This document shows positions 53,567-61,955 of a stretch of DNA of 64,000 nt, one piece after another. This stretch comes from Pseudarthrobacter enclensis. Lineage in GTDB: Bacteria; Actinomycetota; Actinomycetes; Actinomycetales; Micrococcaceae. The number at the start of each line of letters is the position of its first letter. Positions within the stretch are counted from its first letter, which is position 1. Under the pieces are notes generated by a model that was not told the DNA's origin, searched no databases, and worked only from the letters and a program-made list of their open reading frames with translations. The translations under genes and the position numbers were made by a program. The stretch is taken from positions 124,001-188,000 of the forward strand of contig NZ_KQ758602.1 in the NCBI RefSeq assembly GCF_001457025.1, read 5' to 3'.

Positions 53567-55180
53567 TTACTTTGCGGGGTTGTGCGTGCCGATGGGCACC
53601 AGGGTCAGGTCCGGGTGGTTCTTTTCGATCCGGCGCAGGGCCCAGACGTCGTTGAACAGGGCGAGGTATTCGCCGTCGGACCGCAGCAGCACCTCCGCGC
53701 CGATCACGTTGGCCAGGGCAGGCATGGCGTCCGCCGTCGTGATCCTGGCCAGCGAGTAGGGCAGGCGCTCCAGGCGCATGGGGGCGCTGAAGTCGTGCGC
53801 CATGCGGTCCTCCACCACTTCGAACTGCATGGGGCCGACGGCGGCGAGCACGGGCGCCTGGTCCCCGCGCAGGTCGGAGCGCAGCACCTGGATGACGCCC
53901 TCATGCTCGAGCTGTTCGATGCCGCGGCGGAACTGCTTGAACTTGCTGGGGTCCTTGGAGCGTGCCACCTGGAAGTGTTCCGGGGCGAACAGCGGGATGG
54001 CCGGGTATTCCACGGGTTCCTCGAGGAAGAGGCTGTCGCCGACGCGCAGCGAGGACGCGTTGACCAGGCCCACCACGTCGCCGGGGTATGCCTCGTCGAT
54101 CACTTCCCGTTCACGGCCGAACACCTGCTGGGCGTACTTGGTGGCAAAGGACTTGCCGGTGCGGGTCTGGGTGACCACCATGCCGCGTTCAAAGACGCCG
54201 GAGCAGACACGGATGAAGGCCACATGGTCGCGGTGGGCTTTGTTCATGCCGGCCTGGACCTTGAACACGAATCCGGAGAACGGTGATTCAACGGGGCGGG
54301 GGCTGCCCTCGACGTCGGGGCGGGGCGCAGCGGGCGGGGCGAAGTCCACCAGTGCGTCGAGGAGTTCCTTGACGCCGAAGTTGAGTGCGGCCGAGCTGAA
54401 GAGGATGGGGGTGGCTTTGCCGGCGTGGAAGGCGTCGACGTCGAACTCGAGGTTGGATTCGATGACCAGTCCGGCCTCGTCCACGGCGTCGGACCAGTTG
54501 CTGCCCTGGCTCTCCGCGGCTTCTTCCGGGGTGAAGTACTCCGTGAGCGCGATCTGCGCACCGGCGTTATTGCGCTGGAACCGGGCGAAACGGTCATTGC
54601 GGAGGTCCCAGACGCCGCGGAAGTCGCCGGAAATGCCCACGGCCCAGGTCAGCGGCATCGGCTGCAGGCCGGTACGCTCGGTGATCTCGTCCATGAGGGC
54701 CAAAGCGTCCAGGCCCGGGCGGTCCCACTTGTTGATCACGGTGATGATGGGCAGGTTCCGCTGCTTGCAGACCTCGAACAGCTTCATGGTCTGGGTTTCC
54801 AGGCCCTTGGCGGCGTCCACCAGCATCACGGCGCAGTCGACGGCGGCAAGTACGCGGTAGGTGTCTTCGGAGAAGTCGGCGTGGCCGGGGGTGTCCAGCA
54901 GGTTGATGACGGTGTCCCGGTAGGAAAACTGCAGGGCCGCGGAGCTGATGGAGATGCCGCGGTCCTTCTCCATCTGCATCCAGTCAGAGACGGTTTCCTT
55001 GCGGTTGGCCTTTCCGCTGGAGGCGCCGGCGGTGCCGATCACCTTGGCGTGCAGGGCGAGGGCTTCCGTGAGCGTGGACTTGCCGGCGTCGGGGTGGGAG
55101 ATGACGGCAAAGGTCCTGCGGCGGCCCGCTTCCTTGTGAATCGCATTGATCCGGGCGGGGGTCAGGACATCTTGGGACAC
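53567..55180 (-). CDS. prfC: Peptide chain release factor 3
   Basis: From the GTG at 55180 the protein has 537 residues, the family length; a TTG at 55219 would add 13 residues. The GTPase domain has SHPDAGKSTLTEAL (G1), LDTPGHADFSEDTYR (G3) and NKWDRPG (G4). Beta-barrel domains follow. RF3 uses GTP to remove RF1 or RF2 from the ribosome after peptide release. It is probably transcribed with the ketosynthase gene. Confidence 0.95.
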   Translation of the reverse strand: MSQDVLTPARINAIHKEAGRRRTFAVISHPDAGKSTLTEALALHAKVIGTAGASSGKANRKETVSDWMQMEKDRGISISSAALQFSYRDTVINLLDTPGHADFSEDTYRVLAAVDCAVMLVDAAKGLETQTMKLFEVCKQRNLPIITVINKWDRPGLDALALMDEITERTGLQPMPLTWAVGISGDFRGVWDLRNDRFARFQRNNAGAQIALTEYFTPEEAAESQGSNWSDAVDEAGLVIESNLEFDVDAFHAGKATPILFSSAALNFGVKELLDALVDFAPPAAPRPDVEGSPRPVESPFSGFVFKVQAGMNKAHRDHVAFIRVCSGVFERGMVVTQTRTGKSFATKYAQQVFGREREVIDEAYPGDVVGLVNASSLRVGDSLFLEEPVEYPAIPLFAPEHFQVARSKDPSKFKQFRRGIEQLEHEGVIQVLRSDLRGDQAPVLAAVGPMQFEVVEDRMAHDFSAPMRLERLPYSLARITTADAMPALANVIGAEVLLRSDGEYLALFNDVWALRRIEKNHPDLTLVPIGTHNPAK

Positions 55181-55321
55181 GGTGCTACTTTCGCTGCGGG
55201 TGCGGCCGGAAACAGCCAAAAGACAATTTTATCGCAGGGCCGCAAACCGGCGCCGGTCCGCTTAACACCCGTGAAACCAGCAGTTCAAAGCCGCGAAACG
55301 GGCGGCCGCTAGCGTGGCGGC

Positions 55322-55528
55322 ATGACGAACCCCGGCAGCCCTTTCCACGATCCTTTCACCACCGGCCTGGCGCCCGCCCGCATGCATGAGCACGGCTCCG
55401 GCCACGCGGACGCCGGCTCCGGCAAACGCGGTGTTCAGACGCCGGCCGAACTCAAGGCGCTCCGTGCCGCCTCACTGGCCAAGGTCAGCGAGGACCTGCA
55501 GCGGATGATGCGCGCCCGCGCCCGCTGA
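55322..55528 (+). CDS. Small protein of unknown function
   Basis: The 68-residue protein is polar. Its first 35 residues are Gly/His/Pro-rich and disordered (MHEHGSGHADAGSGKRG), then there is one helix (TPAELKALRAASLAKVSEDL) and a basic end. Codon use agrees with a real gene. The start has no strong ribosome site. It is divergent from prfC. Confidence 0.5.
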   Translation: MTNPGSPFHDPFTTGLAPARMHEHGSGHADAGSGKRGVQTPAELKALRAASLAKVSEDLQRMMRARAR

Positions 55529-55615
55529 CCCTGCCCGGGCCTCCCGCACCCCGGGCCGTCACCGCCTCGCGCGGCTTCCGGCACGGACAGGCCCGTTCCG
55601 CGGGATGATGGGTGG

Positions 55616-56110
55616 ATGCGCAGCATAGAGCTGGTGTTCGACGACGCAACGGAGTCCGCCATCACTGCCGACTGGTCGCGGCTTGCAGCGGCGGGCCTTC
55701 CCAGCCTTGCCTCACATACTGCCCCCAGCAACCGGCCGCACATGACCCTGGCAGCCGGCGGCGGACTGCTGGTTCCCGACACCCTCGAGGTGTTCCGCGG
55801 CACCCTGCCCCTGGACGTCGCCTTTTCCGGGGTGCAGGTGTTTGCCGGCGGCCGGTACAAGTACGTCCTGGCCCGTTCCGTGGTGCTGTCCACCGCCCTT
55901 GCCCAGGTGCACCGGGACCTCCACGCCACCATCGGAGGTGCCGTGGCGTTGACGCTGCCGGGCGCCTGGACGCCGCACGTCACCCTCGCCCGGCGGGTCA
56001 CGGGCGAACAGCTGGGACGCGCCCTGGACCTCCTGGACCTGCCCTTCGAAGGACGCATTGAAGGGGCCAGGCTCTGGGACAGCAGCACGAAGTCGGTCAC
56101 CGCACTCTAG
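55616..56110 (+). CDS. 2'-5' RNA ligase-like 2H phosphoesterase
   Basis: The 164-residue protein has the two H-x-T motifs that define 2H phosphoesterases: HMT at 42-44 (RPHMTLAAGGG) and HVT at 121-123 (WTPHVTLARRV). The spacing is right for the two-lobed fold. Such enzymes act on 2',3'-cyclic or 2'-5' phosphodiester bonds in RNA or nucleotides. The natural substrate is unknown. It lies just before the region upstream of disA, whose product makes a cyclic dinucleotide; a link is only speculation. Confidence 0.85.
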   Translation: MRSIELVFDDATESAITADWSRLAAAGLPSLASHTAPSNRPHMTLAAGGGLLVPDTLEVFRGTLPLDVAFSGVQVFAGGRYKYVLARSVVLSTALAQVHRDLHATIGGAVALTLPGAWTPHVTLARRVTGEQLGRALDLLDLPFEGRIEGARLWDSSTKSVTAL

Positions 56111-56156
56111 CCACGGCACCCGGCATGACGGGCCGCCGGCCCTTGGCGCCGTTGCC

Positions 56157-56234
56157 CGAAAAGTGCACCTTCCGCGCAGCACGCCCCGCCCGCGGTCCTG
56201 CCACTTCCCGGACACCCCCCATGGTGCACTTTGG
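56157..56234. promoter_or_regulatory. Two inverted GGTGCACTTT sites upstream of disA
   Basis: AAAGTGCACC (56159-56168) and its exact complement GGTGCACTTT (56223-56232) lie 54 bases apart in the 265-base gap before disA. Each copy is itself nearly palindromic around GTGCAC. They could be a pair of operators or the arms of a large RNA hairpin. I see no riboswitch core in the region. Confidence 0.4.
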
Positions 56235-56375
56235 GGCTTGCCCGTGCGGAATTGGGTGGGTGATGGCCCTATCATTGAGCTTGCGGGAAAATGAGTACTT
56301 TTGGTCCGGCCTTAGAGGCGCAGGTACCGGCATTCTTGCGGGGTGTTGTGCCCGCACCTTTGAAGGGAAAAACTT

Positions 56376-57452
56376 ATGGCGCGGAGCCCCGAAGAATCAC
56401 TCAGGGCGACTCTGGGCCGGGTGGCCCCCGGAACTCCCCTCCGCGACGGACTTGAACGGATCCTCCGCGGGCGCACCGGCGCACTGATCGTTCTGGGTTC
56501 GGACCGCACCGTTGATTCGATCTGTTCAGGCGGCTTCGATATCGGCATCGAATTCTCCCCCACCCGCCTGCGCGAGCTGGCCAAGATGGACGGCGCCATC
56601 ATCTGCGACAAGGACGCCGGCAACATCCTGCGCGCCGCCGTGCAGCTGGTCCCGGATTCCAGCATCGAAACCCAGGAATCGGGCACCCGCCACCGCACCG
56701 CGGAACGGGTGGCCATCCAGACCGGTGTCCCGGTGATTTCCGTCAGCCAGTCCATGCAGATCATCGCTCTGTACGTGAACGGGCTCCGGCACGTGCTGGA
56801 AGGATCCGAGAAGGTCCTGGCCCGCGCCAACCAGGCGCTGGCCACGCTGGAACGGTACCGCGCCCGCCTGGACCAGGTCACCAGCTCCCTCTCCGCCCTG
56901 GAAATCGAGGCGATGGTCACCGTCCGGGACGTTGCCGTGACACTCCAGCGGCAGGAAATGGTCCGCCGCATCTCGGAGGAAATCTCGCAATACGTCCTGG
57001 AACTTGGCGAGGACGGCAGGCTCCTGTCCCTCCAGCTCGATGAGCTGACAGTCGGCCGGGGCCCCGGCAGTGATGTGATCATCCGCGATTACGCCGGCCC
57101 GGACGCCTCGCCGGAGGACATCGACAAGGCGGTCAACGCCCTGCTCAACCTTGGTCCCACGGAACTGATCGACCTCGGCAAGATTTCGGGCATCATCGGT
57201 TTCGCAGGCGGCGTGGACACGCTCGACGCCGTCGTCCAGCCCCGCGGCTACCGGCTGCTGTCCGGACTCAAGGCGGTGCCGAAGGCTGTGGCGGACCGCC
57301 TGGTGGACCACTTCGGCGGGCTGCAGTTCCTCATGGCCGCCACGATTGACGACCTCATGACAGTGGACGGCATCGGCGACCAGCGCGCCCGGACGGTCCG
57401 CGAAGGCCTCAGCCGGATGGCCGAAGCAAGCCTGCTGGACCGCTTCCTCTGA
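56376..57452 (+). CDS. disA: DNA integrity scanning diadenylate cyclase DisA
   Basis: The 358-residue protein is full length and starts after GAAGGGAAAA. The DAC domain has DGA at 72-74 and RHRT at 105-108, the catalytic pair for making c-di-AMP from two ATP. Coiled helices (about 150-230) join a C-terminal helix-hairpin-helix DNA-binding region with VDGIGDQRARTVREGLSR. DisA scans DNA as an octamer and lowers c-di-AMP output at branched structures. Confidence 0.96.
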   Translation: MARSPEESLRATLGRVAPGTPLRDGLERILRGRTGALIVLGSDRTVDSICSGGFDIGIEFSPTRLRELAKMDGAIICDKDAGNILRAAVQLVPDSSIETQESGTRHRTAERVAIQTGVPVISVSQSMQIIALYVNGLRHVLEGSEKVLARANQALATLERYRARLDQVTSSLSALEIEAMVTVRDVAVTLQRQEMVRRISEEISQYVLELGEDGRLLSLQLDELTVGRGPGSDVIIRDYAGPDASPEDIDKAVNALLNLGPTELIDLGKISGIIGFAGGVDTLDAVVQPRGYRLLSGLKAVPKAVADRLVDHFGGLQFLMAATIDDLMTVDGIGDQRARTVREGLSRMAEASLLDRFL

Positions 57453-57517
57453 CGCCGCCCGTTTGAGGGGCGGTTGCACCGGCAACCGGCGCAGCATTCG
57501 GGTCCAGTTGGAATGTC

Positions 57518-58207
57518 CTAGTTCAGCTGGAACACCGCTTTGGGGCTGGCCTTGGAGCCGAGCTTGGCGGTGAAGATGTAGTAGGCGCCGCCGGTTCCGG
57601 GCCTGGCCGCCACCGCCTGGCACCCCTCCACTGTTCGGTTCCGCTGCCAGGTGAAGTTGGCTGTTTCGCTGGCACCGGGCGCCAGGGTCTTTTCGAGGTC
57701 CTCGCTGGCGGCCTGGCAGTCCTTGGAGGAGAAAACCCTGTCCGCACCGCTGGTGACCAGGAATTCCATCTGCGAGGTTCCCAGGTTCACCTCGCAGGGC
57801 ACGGTGTTGCCGTTGGTCACCTTCAGCGTGAGCCGCGGGTTCTCGCCATCGCCGTAGGCGGCTTTGTCCGTTGAGGCGGACACTGTCACCAGGTTCTGGT
57901 TGCAGCCCGGGGTGGCGGACGGTGTGGGCGTCGGCGTGGCGGAAGCAGTGCCCGACGCCGAAGCCTGGTCTTCAGCGGACGCGGACGGTGCCGCCGTGGT
58001 CGGGGCCGTTGAGGAGGCTTGCTCGGACGTTCCACCGAACATCCCGGAGACGGCAAATCCGGTCACTACCAGGGCGATGGCCATCAGCAATGCGCCACCG
58101 ACGAACAGGCGCCGGCGCCGGTACACGGCAGCGCTCGGCTTCCGGGCACCGCCGGAGCCGGGTGCCGTTGCCGTGCCTCGTGCTGGTGGATTGCCTTGCC
58201 TGCCCAT
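57518..58207 (-). CDS. Membrane-anchored extracellular protein of unknown function
   Basis: The 229-residue protein has a basic cytosolic N-terminus, one membrane helix (LFVGGALLMAIALVVTGFAV, about 34-53) and a Ser/Thr/Pro/Ala linker (55-98). An extracellular beta-rich domain follows (about 100-229) with four cysteines in spacing that allows two disulfides. NPRLTLKVTNGNTVPCEVNLG suggests an Ig-like fold. I do not know the function. It is convergent with disA and divergent from mutY. Confidence 0.7.
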   Translation of the reverse strand: MGRQGNPPARGTATAPGSGGARKPSAAVYRRRRLFVGGALLMAIALVVTGFAVSGMFGGTSEQASSTAPTTAAPSASAEDQASASGTASATPTPTPSATPGCNQNLVTVSASTDKAAYGDGENPRLTLKVTNGNTVPCEVNLGTSQMEFLVTSGADRVFSSKDCQAASEDLEKTLAPGASETANFTWQRNRTVEGCQAVAARPGTGGAYYIFTAKLGSKASPKAVFQLN

Positions 58208-58265
58208 CTTCCTAGGCTAGGGAACGTCCCGGGTTCTGCCCTTCCACCACGCCGCCGGCACCCCA

Positions 58266-59318
58266 TTGCTCTGGTCACATCCTGTTTTCCGGCACGGGAA
58301 AGGCATCCATTACAGTGTTGGCATCGATACTCAAGCCCCCTCAGCCGCCGCTCCTGCGGGAGTACCGCCACGCCCTGCCGGCCGGCCGCTCCTGGACGAC
58401 CTGCACCGCCGCATCACCGGCTGGTTCGCTGAGACCGCCCGCGACCTGCCGTGGCGGGACCCGGACTGCTCCGCCTGGGGGGTGCTGGTCAGCGAGATCA
58501 TGCTCCAGCAAACTCCCGTGGTGCGTGTCCTCCCGGTCTGGGAACAGTGGCTGGAGCGTTGGCCGGCTCCTGCGGACCTTGCCACTGAGCCCGCAGGTGA
58601 AGCCGTCCGCTCGTGGGGCCGGCTGGGATACCCGCGCCGCGCCCTCCGGCTGCATGCGGCGGCCACGGCCATCGTGCAGGACCACGGCGGCAGGGTCCCG
58701 GACACCTACGCGGAACTGCTGGCCCTCCCCGGGGTGGGCAGCTACACCGCCGCTGCGGTGGCCGCCTTCGCTTACGGCCGGCGGGAAACGGTGGTGGACA
58801 CCAACATCCGGCGGGTGCATGCCCGGCTGGTCACCGGCACCGCCTTGCCCGCCCCCGCGCTGACGGCCGCGGAGATGCGGCTGGCCGCCTCGCTGCTGCC
58901 GGACGACGGCGCGGCCTCCGTCCGCTGGAACGCGGCGGTCATGGAGCTGGGCGCCATGGTCTGCACTGCCAGGTCTCCCAAATGCGCCGCCTGCCCGGTG
59001 AAGGACTCCTGCGCGTGGCTCGCCGCCGGTGAGCCGCCGCCGTCGTACATCCCCAAAGGCCAGGCGTGGCACGGCACCGACCGCCAGGTCCGCGGAGCCG
59101 TGATGGCCGTACTGCGCCAGGCGGACACACCGGTCCCGCCGGAGATGTTCCACCAGGCGCCAGCCGACCTTGGTTTCGCCCCGGAAGGCGTTGGGGTTCC
59201 GCTGGCGGCACTGCACCGGCTCAACTCGGCTCCCGAGCAGCTGGAGCGGGCGCTGGCCGGGCTGCTCAACGACGGCCTGGCCGAGATCCACGATGGCGGC
59301 TACCGGCTGCCCGCGTGA
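58266..59318 (+). CDS. mutY: A/G-specific adenine glycosylase MutY
   Basis: The 350-residue frame has the glycosylase domain with SEIMLQQTPVVRV (catalytic Glu), LPGVGSYTAAAV (helix-hairpin-helix), VVDTNIRRVHARL (catalytic Asp) and a 4Fe-4S cluster motif C-6-C-2-C-5-C in CTARSPKCAACPVKDSC. It removes adenine opposite 8-oxoguanine. The C-terminal domain is shortened and lacks an obvious 8-oxoG Nudix-like fold. The start is unclear: the only canonical start upstream of the domain in this frame is a TTG at 58266, without a ribosome site. Confidence 0.9.
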   Translation: MLWSHPVFRHGKGIHYSVGIDTQAPSAAAPAGVPPRPAGRPLLDDLHRRITGWFAETARDLPWRDPDCSAWGVLVSEIMLQQTPVVRVLPVWEQWLERWPAPADLATEPAGEAVRSWGRLGYPRRALRLHAAATAIVQDHGGRVPDTYAELLALPGVGSYTAAAVAAFAYGRRETVVDTNIRRVHARLVTGTALPAPALTAAEMRLAASLLPDDGAASVRWNAAVMELGAMVCTARSPKCAACPVKDSCAWLAAGEPPPSYIPKGQAWHGTDRQVRGAVMAVLRQADTPVPPEMFHQAPADLGFAPEGVGVPLAALHRLNSAPEQLERALAGLLNDGLAEIHDGGYRLPA

Positions 59319-59367
59319 CCGGCGGCCGGGGTGGCATACTTCTTGGTGACCGGAACCGGGGGAAGCC

Positions 59368-59802
59368 TTGAGAATCATCCTTTACATCGTGTGGGCGCTC
59401 TTCGTCGCGGCCGCTGTCTTTGCCATGATCCATGCGCTCCGCAGGACCCGGCGCCAGGAACAGCTGATGGCCAGCTGGCCCAAGGTGCAGGCGACCGTCA
59501 CCGGCAGCGTTGCCGGGTGGACCAGCGGCGGAGGCGGTTCCAGCCGCAGCCGCCGGTTCTTCCCCACCTACCAGTTCACGGACCCGCGCGGGACCCTGTT
59601 CATGGGCAAGTCCGAGATCTCCACCGCCGCAGCACCCGCCCCGGGCTCTTTGATCGAGGTCGCCTACAACCCGGCCAACCCCAACGAGTCGCTCCAGGTC
59701 TCGCCTGCACCCCGGACCACCCTTGGCTGCCTGATCCCGTTTTTCGCGGTCTTCGCGCTGGCCCTGCTCTGGTTCATCAGTGCCTTTCCGTTGCCCTCAT
59801 AA
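59368..59802 (+). CDS. DUF3592-type membrane protein
   Basis: The 144-residue protein starts with TTG after GGGGGAAGCC. It has one membrane helix at each end (about 3-22 and 122-142) and a beta-rich domain between them, with ATVTGSVAG, FFPTYQFTDPRGT and VAYNPANPNES, the pattern of DUF3592 proteins. The function of that family is unknown. It lies 49 bases after mutY in the same direction. Confidence 0.75.
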   Translation: MRIILYIVWALFVAAAVFAMIHALRRTRRQEQLMASWPKVQATVTGSVAGWTSGGGGSSRSRRFFPTYQFTDPRGTLFMGKSEISTAAAPAPGSLIEVAYNPANPNESLQVSPAPRTTLGCLIPFFAVFALALLWFISAFPLPS

Positions 59803-59865
59803 CAATGCCGGCACCACTTTGCCGGGGCCGGCCCCAGCCCGCTCCGGCGGGCCTACGCTGAAGAC

Positions 59866-60348
59866 GTGCGCACACGGCTGCTTTTGGCATTGATCGCGAC
59901 GGCGGGGCTCGCCACGGGCTGCGGCCCCGAGGCCGCAGGGTGCCCGGCCATCGCCCAGGCCACCGCCGTGTCGGTGACCGTCACTGCTGGCTACGCGCCC
60001 GTGGTCGACAGGCTGCATGTGAAGGCCTGCCAGGACGGTGCCTGCAAGGAAGGCGACGTCGGGCTCACCCCCGGCAGCGCCAGCGTCGACCAGGGCTGCA
60101 CCCGGGAGGGTGTTTGTTCGGCCACCGCATCGCCGGACGGGACAAAGATCGGGATGCTGGCGCTCGATACGCTGACGGAGTCGGCGATGGCCGTGACGGT
60201 TTCGGGAACGGCGGCCGACGGCGCCGCACTGCCGGTCCGCACGCTCGAGTTCCGGCCGCGTGCCAATTACCCGTTCGGGGAACAGTGCGGAAAGTTCGTC
60301 ACGGCGTCAGTGGTGCTGGACCGGGACTACCTGCGGGAACCCGGCTGA
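59866..60348 (+). CDS. Predicted lipoprotein of unknown function
   Basis: The 160-residue protein starts with GTG and has a lipoprotein signal peptide ending in LATGC (Cys19). The mature part is beta-rich, with five further cysteines; VHVKACQDGACKEGDVGL (in the form LHVKACQDGACKEG) and DQGCTREGVCSATASPDGT look like a small disulfide-stabilised domain. No family is recognised. It is the last of three rightward genes after mutY. Confidence 0.7.
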   Translation: MRTRLLLALIATAGLATGCGPEAAGCPAIAQATAVSVTVTAGYAPVVDRLHVKACQDGACKEGDVGLTPGSASVDQGCTREGVCSATASPDGTKIGMLALDTLTESAMAVTVSGTAADGAALPVRTLEFRPRANYPFGEQCGKFVTASVVLDRDYLREPG

Positions 60349-60369
60349 CCGGCATTTGGGCGAACCAGC

Positions 60370-60537
60370 CTAGAACAGCGCCGGCTGGCTGAACGGAACC
60401 GCCCCGGAGCCCTCCCCGGGCGCCAGCGGATGCGGATGCCACTCGAAACCAAGGTCGGCCAGCAGTTCTTCCACCGACATCTGCCCGTCCAGCACTTCGA
60501 TCATGGGGGAGTTGTCTTCAGGGTGGAGCTGTTCCAT
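60370..60537 (-). CDS. Very small protein next to dhaM
   Basis: A 55-residue frame begins at ATG 60537 and ends at TAG 60370. The sequence is acidic (VLDGQMSVEELLADLGFEW) and then Pro-rich with WHPHPLAPGEGSG. GC-ending codons dominate and the length of open frame is clean. A weak GAAGGC precedes the start. It lies 91 bases downstream of dhaM in the same direction, so it may be the last gene of the dha transcript. No family is recognised. Confidence 0.55.
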   Translation of the reverse strand: MEQLHPEDNSPMIEVLDGQMSVEELLADLGFEWHPHPLAPGEGSGAVPFSQPALF

Positions 60538-60628
60538 GCCTTCGAGCTTATGGGCACGGTCCGGCCCGGAGCCGCGGACACACCGGACCGGCCGGATTGT
60601 GGCCGGCGTCCCCCTGCCGCACCCCCGG

Positions 60629-61324
60629 CTACGGCTCCCCGAAGCCCGCCTGCACCAGCCCGCCCACGTAGTTCACGGCCCGCTCGGCATCAGCGCCCCA
60701 CGCCTCCACGTGGAGCACCGACCCCTTGCCCGCTCCGAGCGTCATGAGCGCCGTCATGGATGCCCCGTCCACGCCGTTGACGGTGACGTCCGCCTCAAGC
60801 GATGCCAGCCCGCCAGCGATCTTGGCGGCCGGCCTGGCGTGCATCCCGGCCTGGTTGACCAGTTCGAAGTCGCCGGTGAAGTCCGGGCCCTGCCCGGTGA
60901 CCGGCCCCTCGGCCACCAGCTGCTGCCCCAGGGGCCCGTCAGGGTGGGCCGGCCCGCGGGCACCTTCTGCGGCACGCTTGACGGCCTGGACGTCCGCCCC
61001 GCCCTCGGCTGCCACGGCGGCGGCCACGAGCCCCTCCACCAGGGGAGCATCGGCCAGCAGGAACCCGGCGGGGTCGTCCACAAACTCAAGCGCCGATTCG
61101 GCGGTCATCACCGCTGAGCCCAGGTCGGCCAGGATGACGGCTCCGTCCCCGCCGGCGGCCTTGTCCAGGGCTGCCATGACTTTCTCCAGGCTGGTGCCGA
61201 TCCTGCCGTCCCCGGTCCCGCCGGCCGGCAGGATCAGGACCTTCGGTGCCATTTGCGCGGCGAGTTCCGCGGCGCCGTCGGCAATTTTTTCACTGTGCGA
61301 GACCACTACCAGGCTGACTGTCAC
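60629..61324 (-). CDS. dhaM: DHA kinase phosphoryl donor: DhaM (EIIA-Man) fused to HPr
   Basis: The 231-residue protein has two domains. Residues 1-125 form the EIIA-mannose-like DhaM domain, with active His10 in VVVSHSEK and the GTGDGRIGTS loop. Residues 150-231 are a complete HPr with His162 in NQAGMHARPAAKI. Such DhaM-HPr fusions pass phosphate from PEP to DhaL-bound ADP. The GTG start overlaps the dhaL stop (GTGA). The fusion implies that a PTS enzyme I elsewhere in the genome phosphorylates it. Confidence 0.92.
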   Translation of the reverse strand: MTVSLVVVSHSEKIADGAAELAAQMAPKVLILPAGGTGDGRIGTSLEKVMAALDKAAGGDGAVILADLGSAVMTAESALEFVDDPAGFLLADAPLVEGLVAAAVAAEGGADVQAVKRAAEGARGPAHPDGPLGQQLVAEGPVTGQGPDFTGDFELVNQAGMHARPAAKIAGGLASLEADVTVNGVDGASMTALMTLGAGKGSVLHVEAWGADAERAVNYVGGLVQAGFGEP

Positions 61325-61953
61325 GCGGCGGCCTCCACGGCAGCCCGGAGGATCAGTGCGCTGGAAACCGCGCCCGGGTCCCGGTGGCCGGCGCTGCGTT
61401 CGCCCAGGTAGCTGGCCCGGCCCTTGCGCGCCACCATGGGGTCGGTGGCCACAGCCCCGGCCTCAGCCGCTTCCGCGGCGGCCACCAGGACTGCCAGGTT
61501 GTCCGCGTTGCCGCCGTCCGCGGCGTTACGGGCGGCGTCGACGGCGGGGGTCCAGGCGTCCACCATGGTCTTGTCGCCGGGCTCGGCCTTGCCCCGTGCC
61601 ACAATGCCGTCCCTTGCTGCGGCCAGCGCCGCCGCCCACGCCGGCGGATCAATCCGGGCGGCATCGCCCAGTGACGTGGCCGCACGGAGGAAGGCCGTGC
61701 CGTAAAGTGGCCCCGCCGCGCCGCCCACCGTGGACATCAGCGTCATGGCAGTCAGCTTCAGCGCCGCCGACGGCGTCTCGGGCGGGCCATCGGCCAGCTT
61801 GGCCAAGACCGCTTGGAAGCCGCGGTCCATGTTTTCCCCATGGTCGGAATCGCCGATGGCACGGTCCAGTTCGATCAGCTCCACGCGGTGTTCGGCCATT
61901 GCCTCGGCACAGAGCTGCAGCCATTTCACGGTCCAGGCGATGTCCAGCTCCAT
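61321..61953 (-). CDS. dhaL: DHA kinase nucleotide-binding subunit DhaL
   Basis: From the ATG at 61953 the protein has 210 residues. It has LDRAIGDSDHGENMDRGF, the aspartates that bind ADP and two Mg ions, then STVGGAAGPLYGTAFLRA and GDKTMVDAWTPA, all typical. It carries the ADP that is rephosphorylated by DhaM rather than exchanged. It starts two bases after the dhaK stop. Confidence 0.94.
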   Translation of the reverse strand: MELDIAWTVKWLQLCAEAMAEHRVELIELDRAIGDSDHGENMDRGFQAVLAKLADGPPETPSAALKLTAMTLMSTVGGAAGPLYGTAFLRAATSLGDAARIDPPAWAAALAAARDGIVARGKAEPGDKTMVDAWTPAVDAARNAADGGNADNLAVLVAAAEAAEAGAVATDPMVARKGRASYLGERSAGHRDPGAVSSALILRAAVEAAA

Positions 61954-61955
61954 GG

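Noticed and set aside
55200..55321. Regulatory RNA between prfC and the 68-residue gene
   Set aside because: No stable stem, U-run or known motif could be found.
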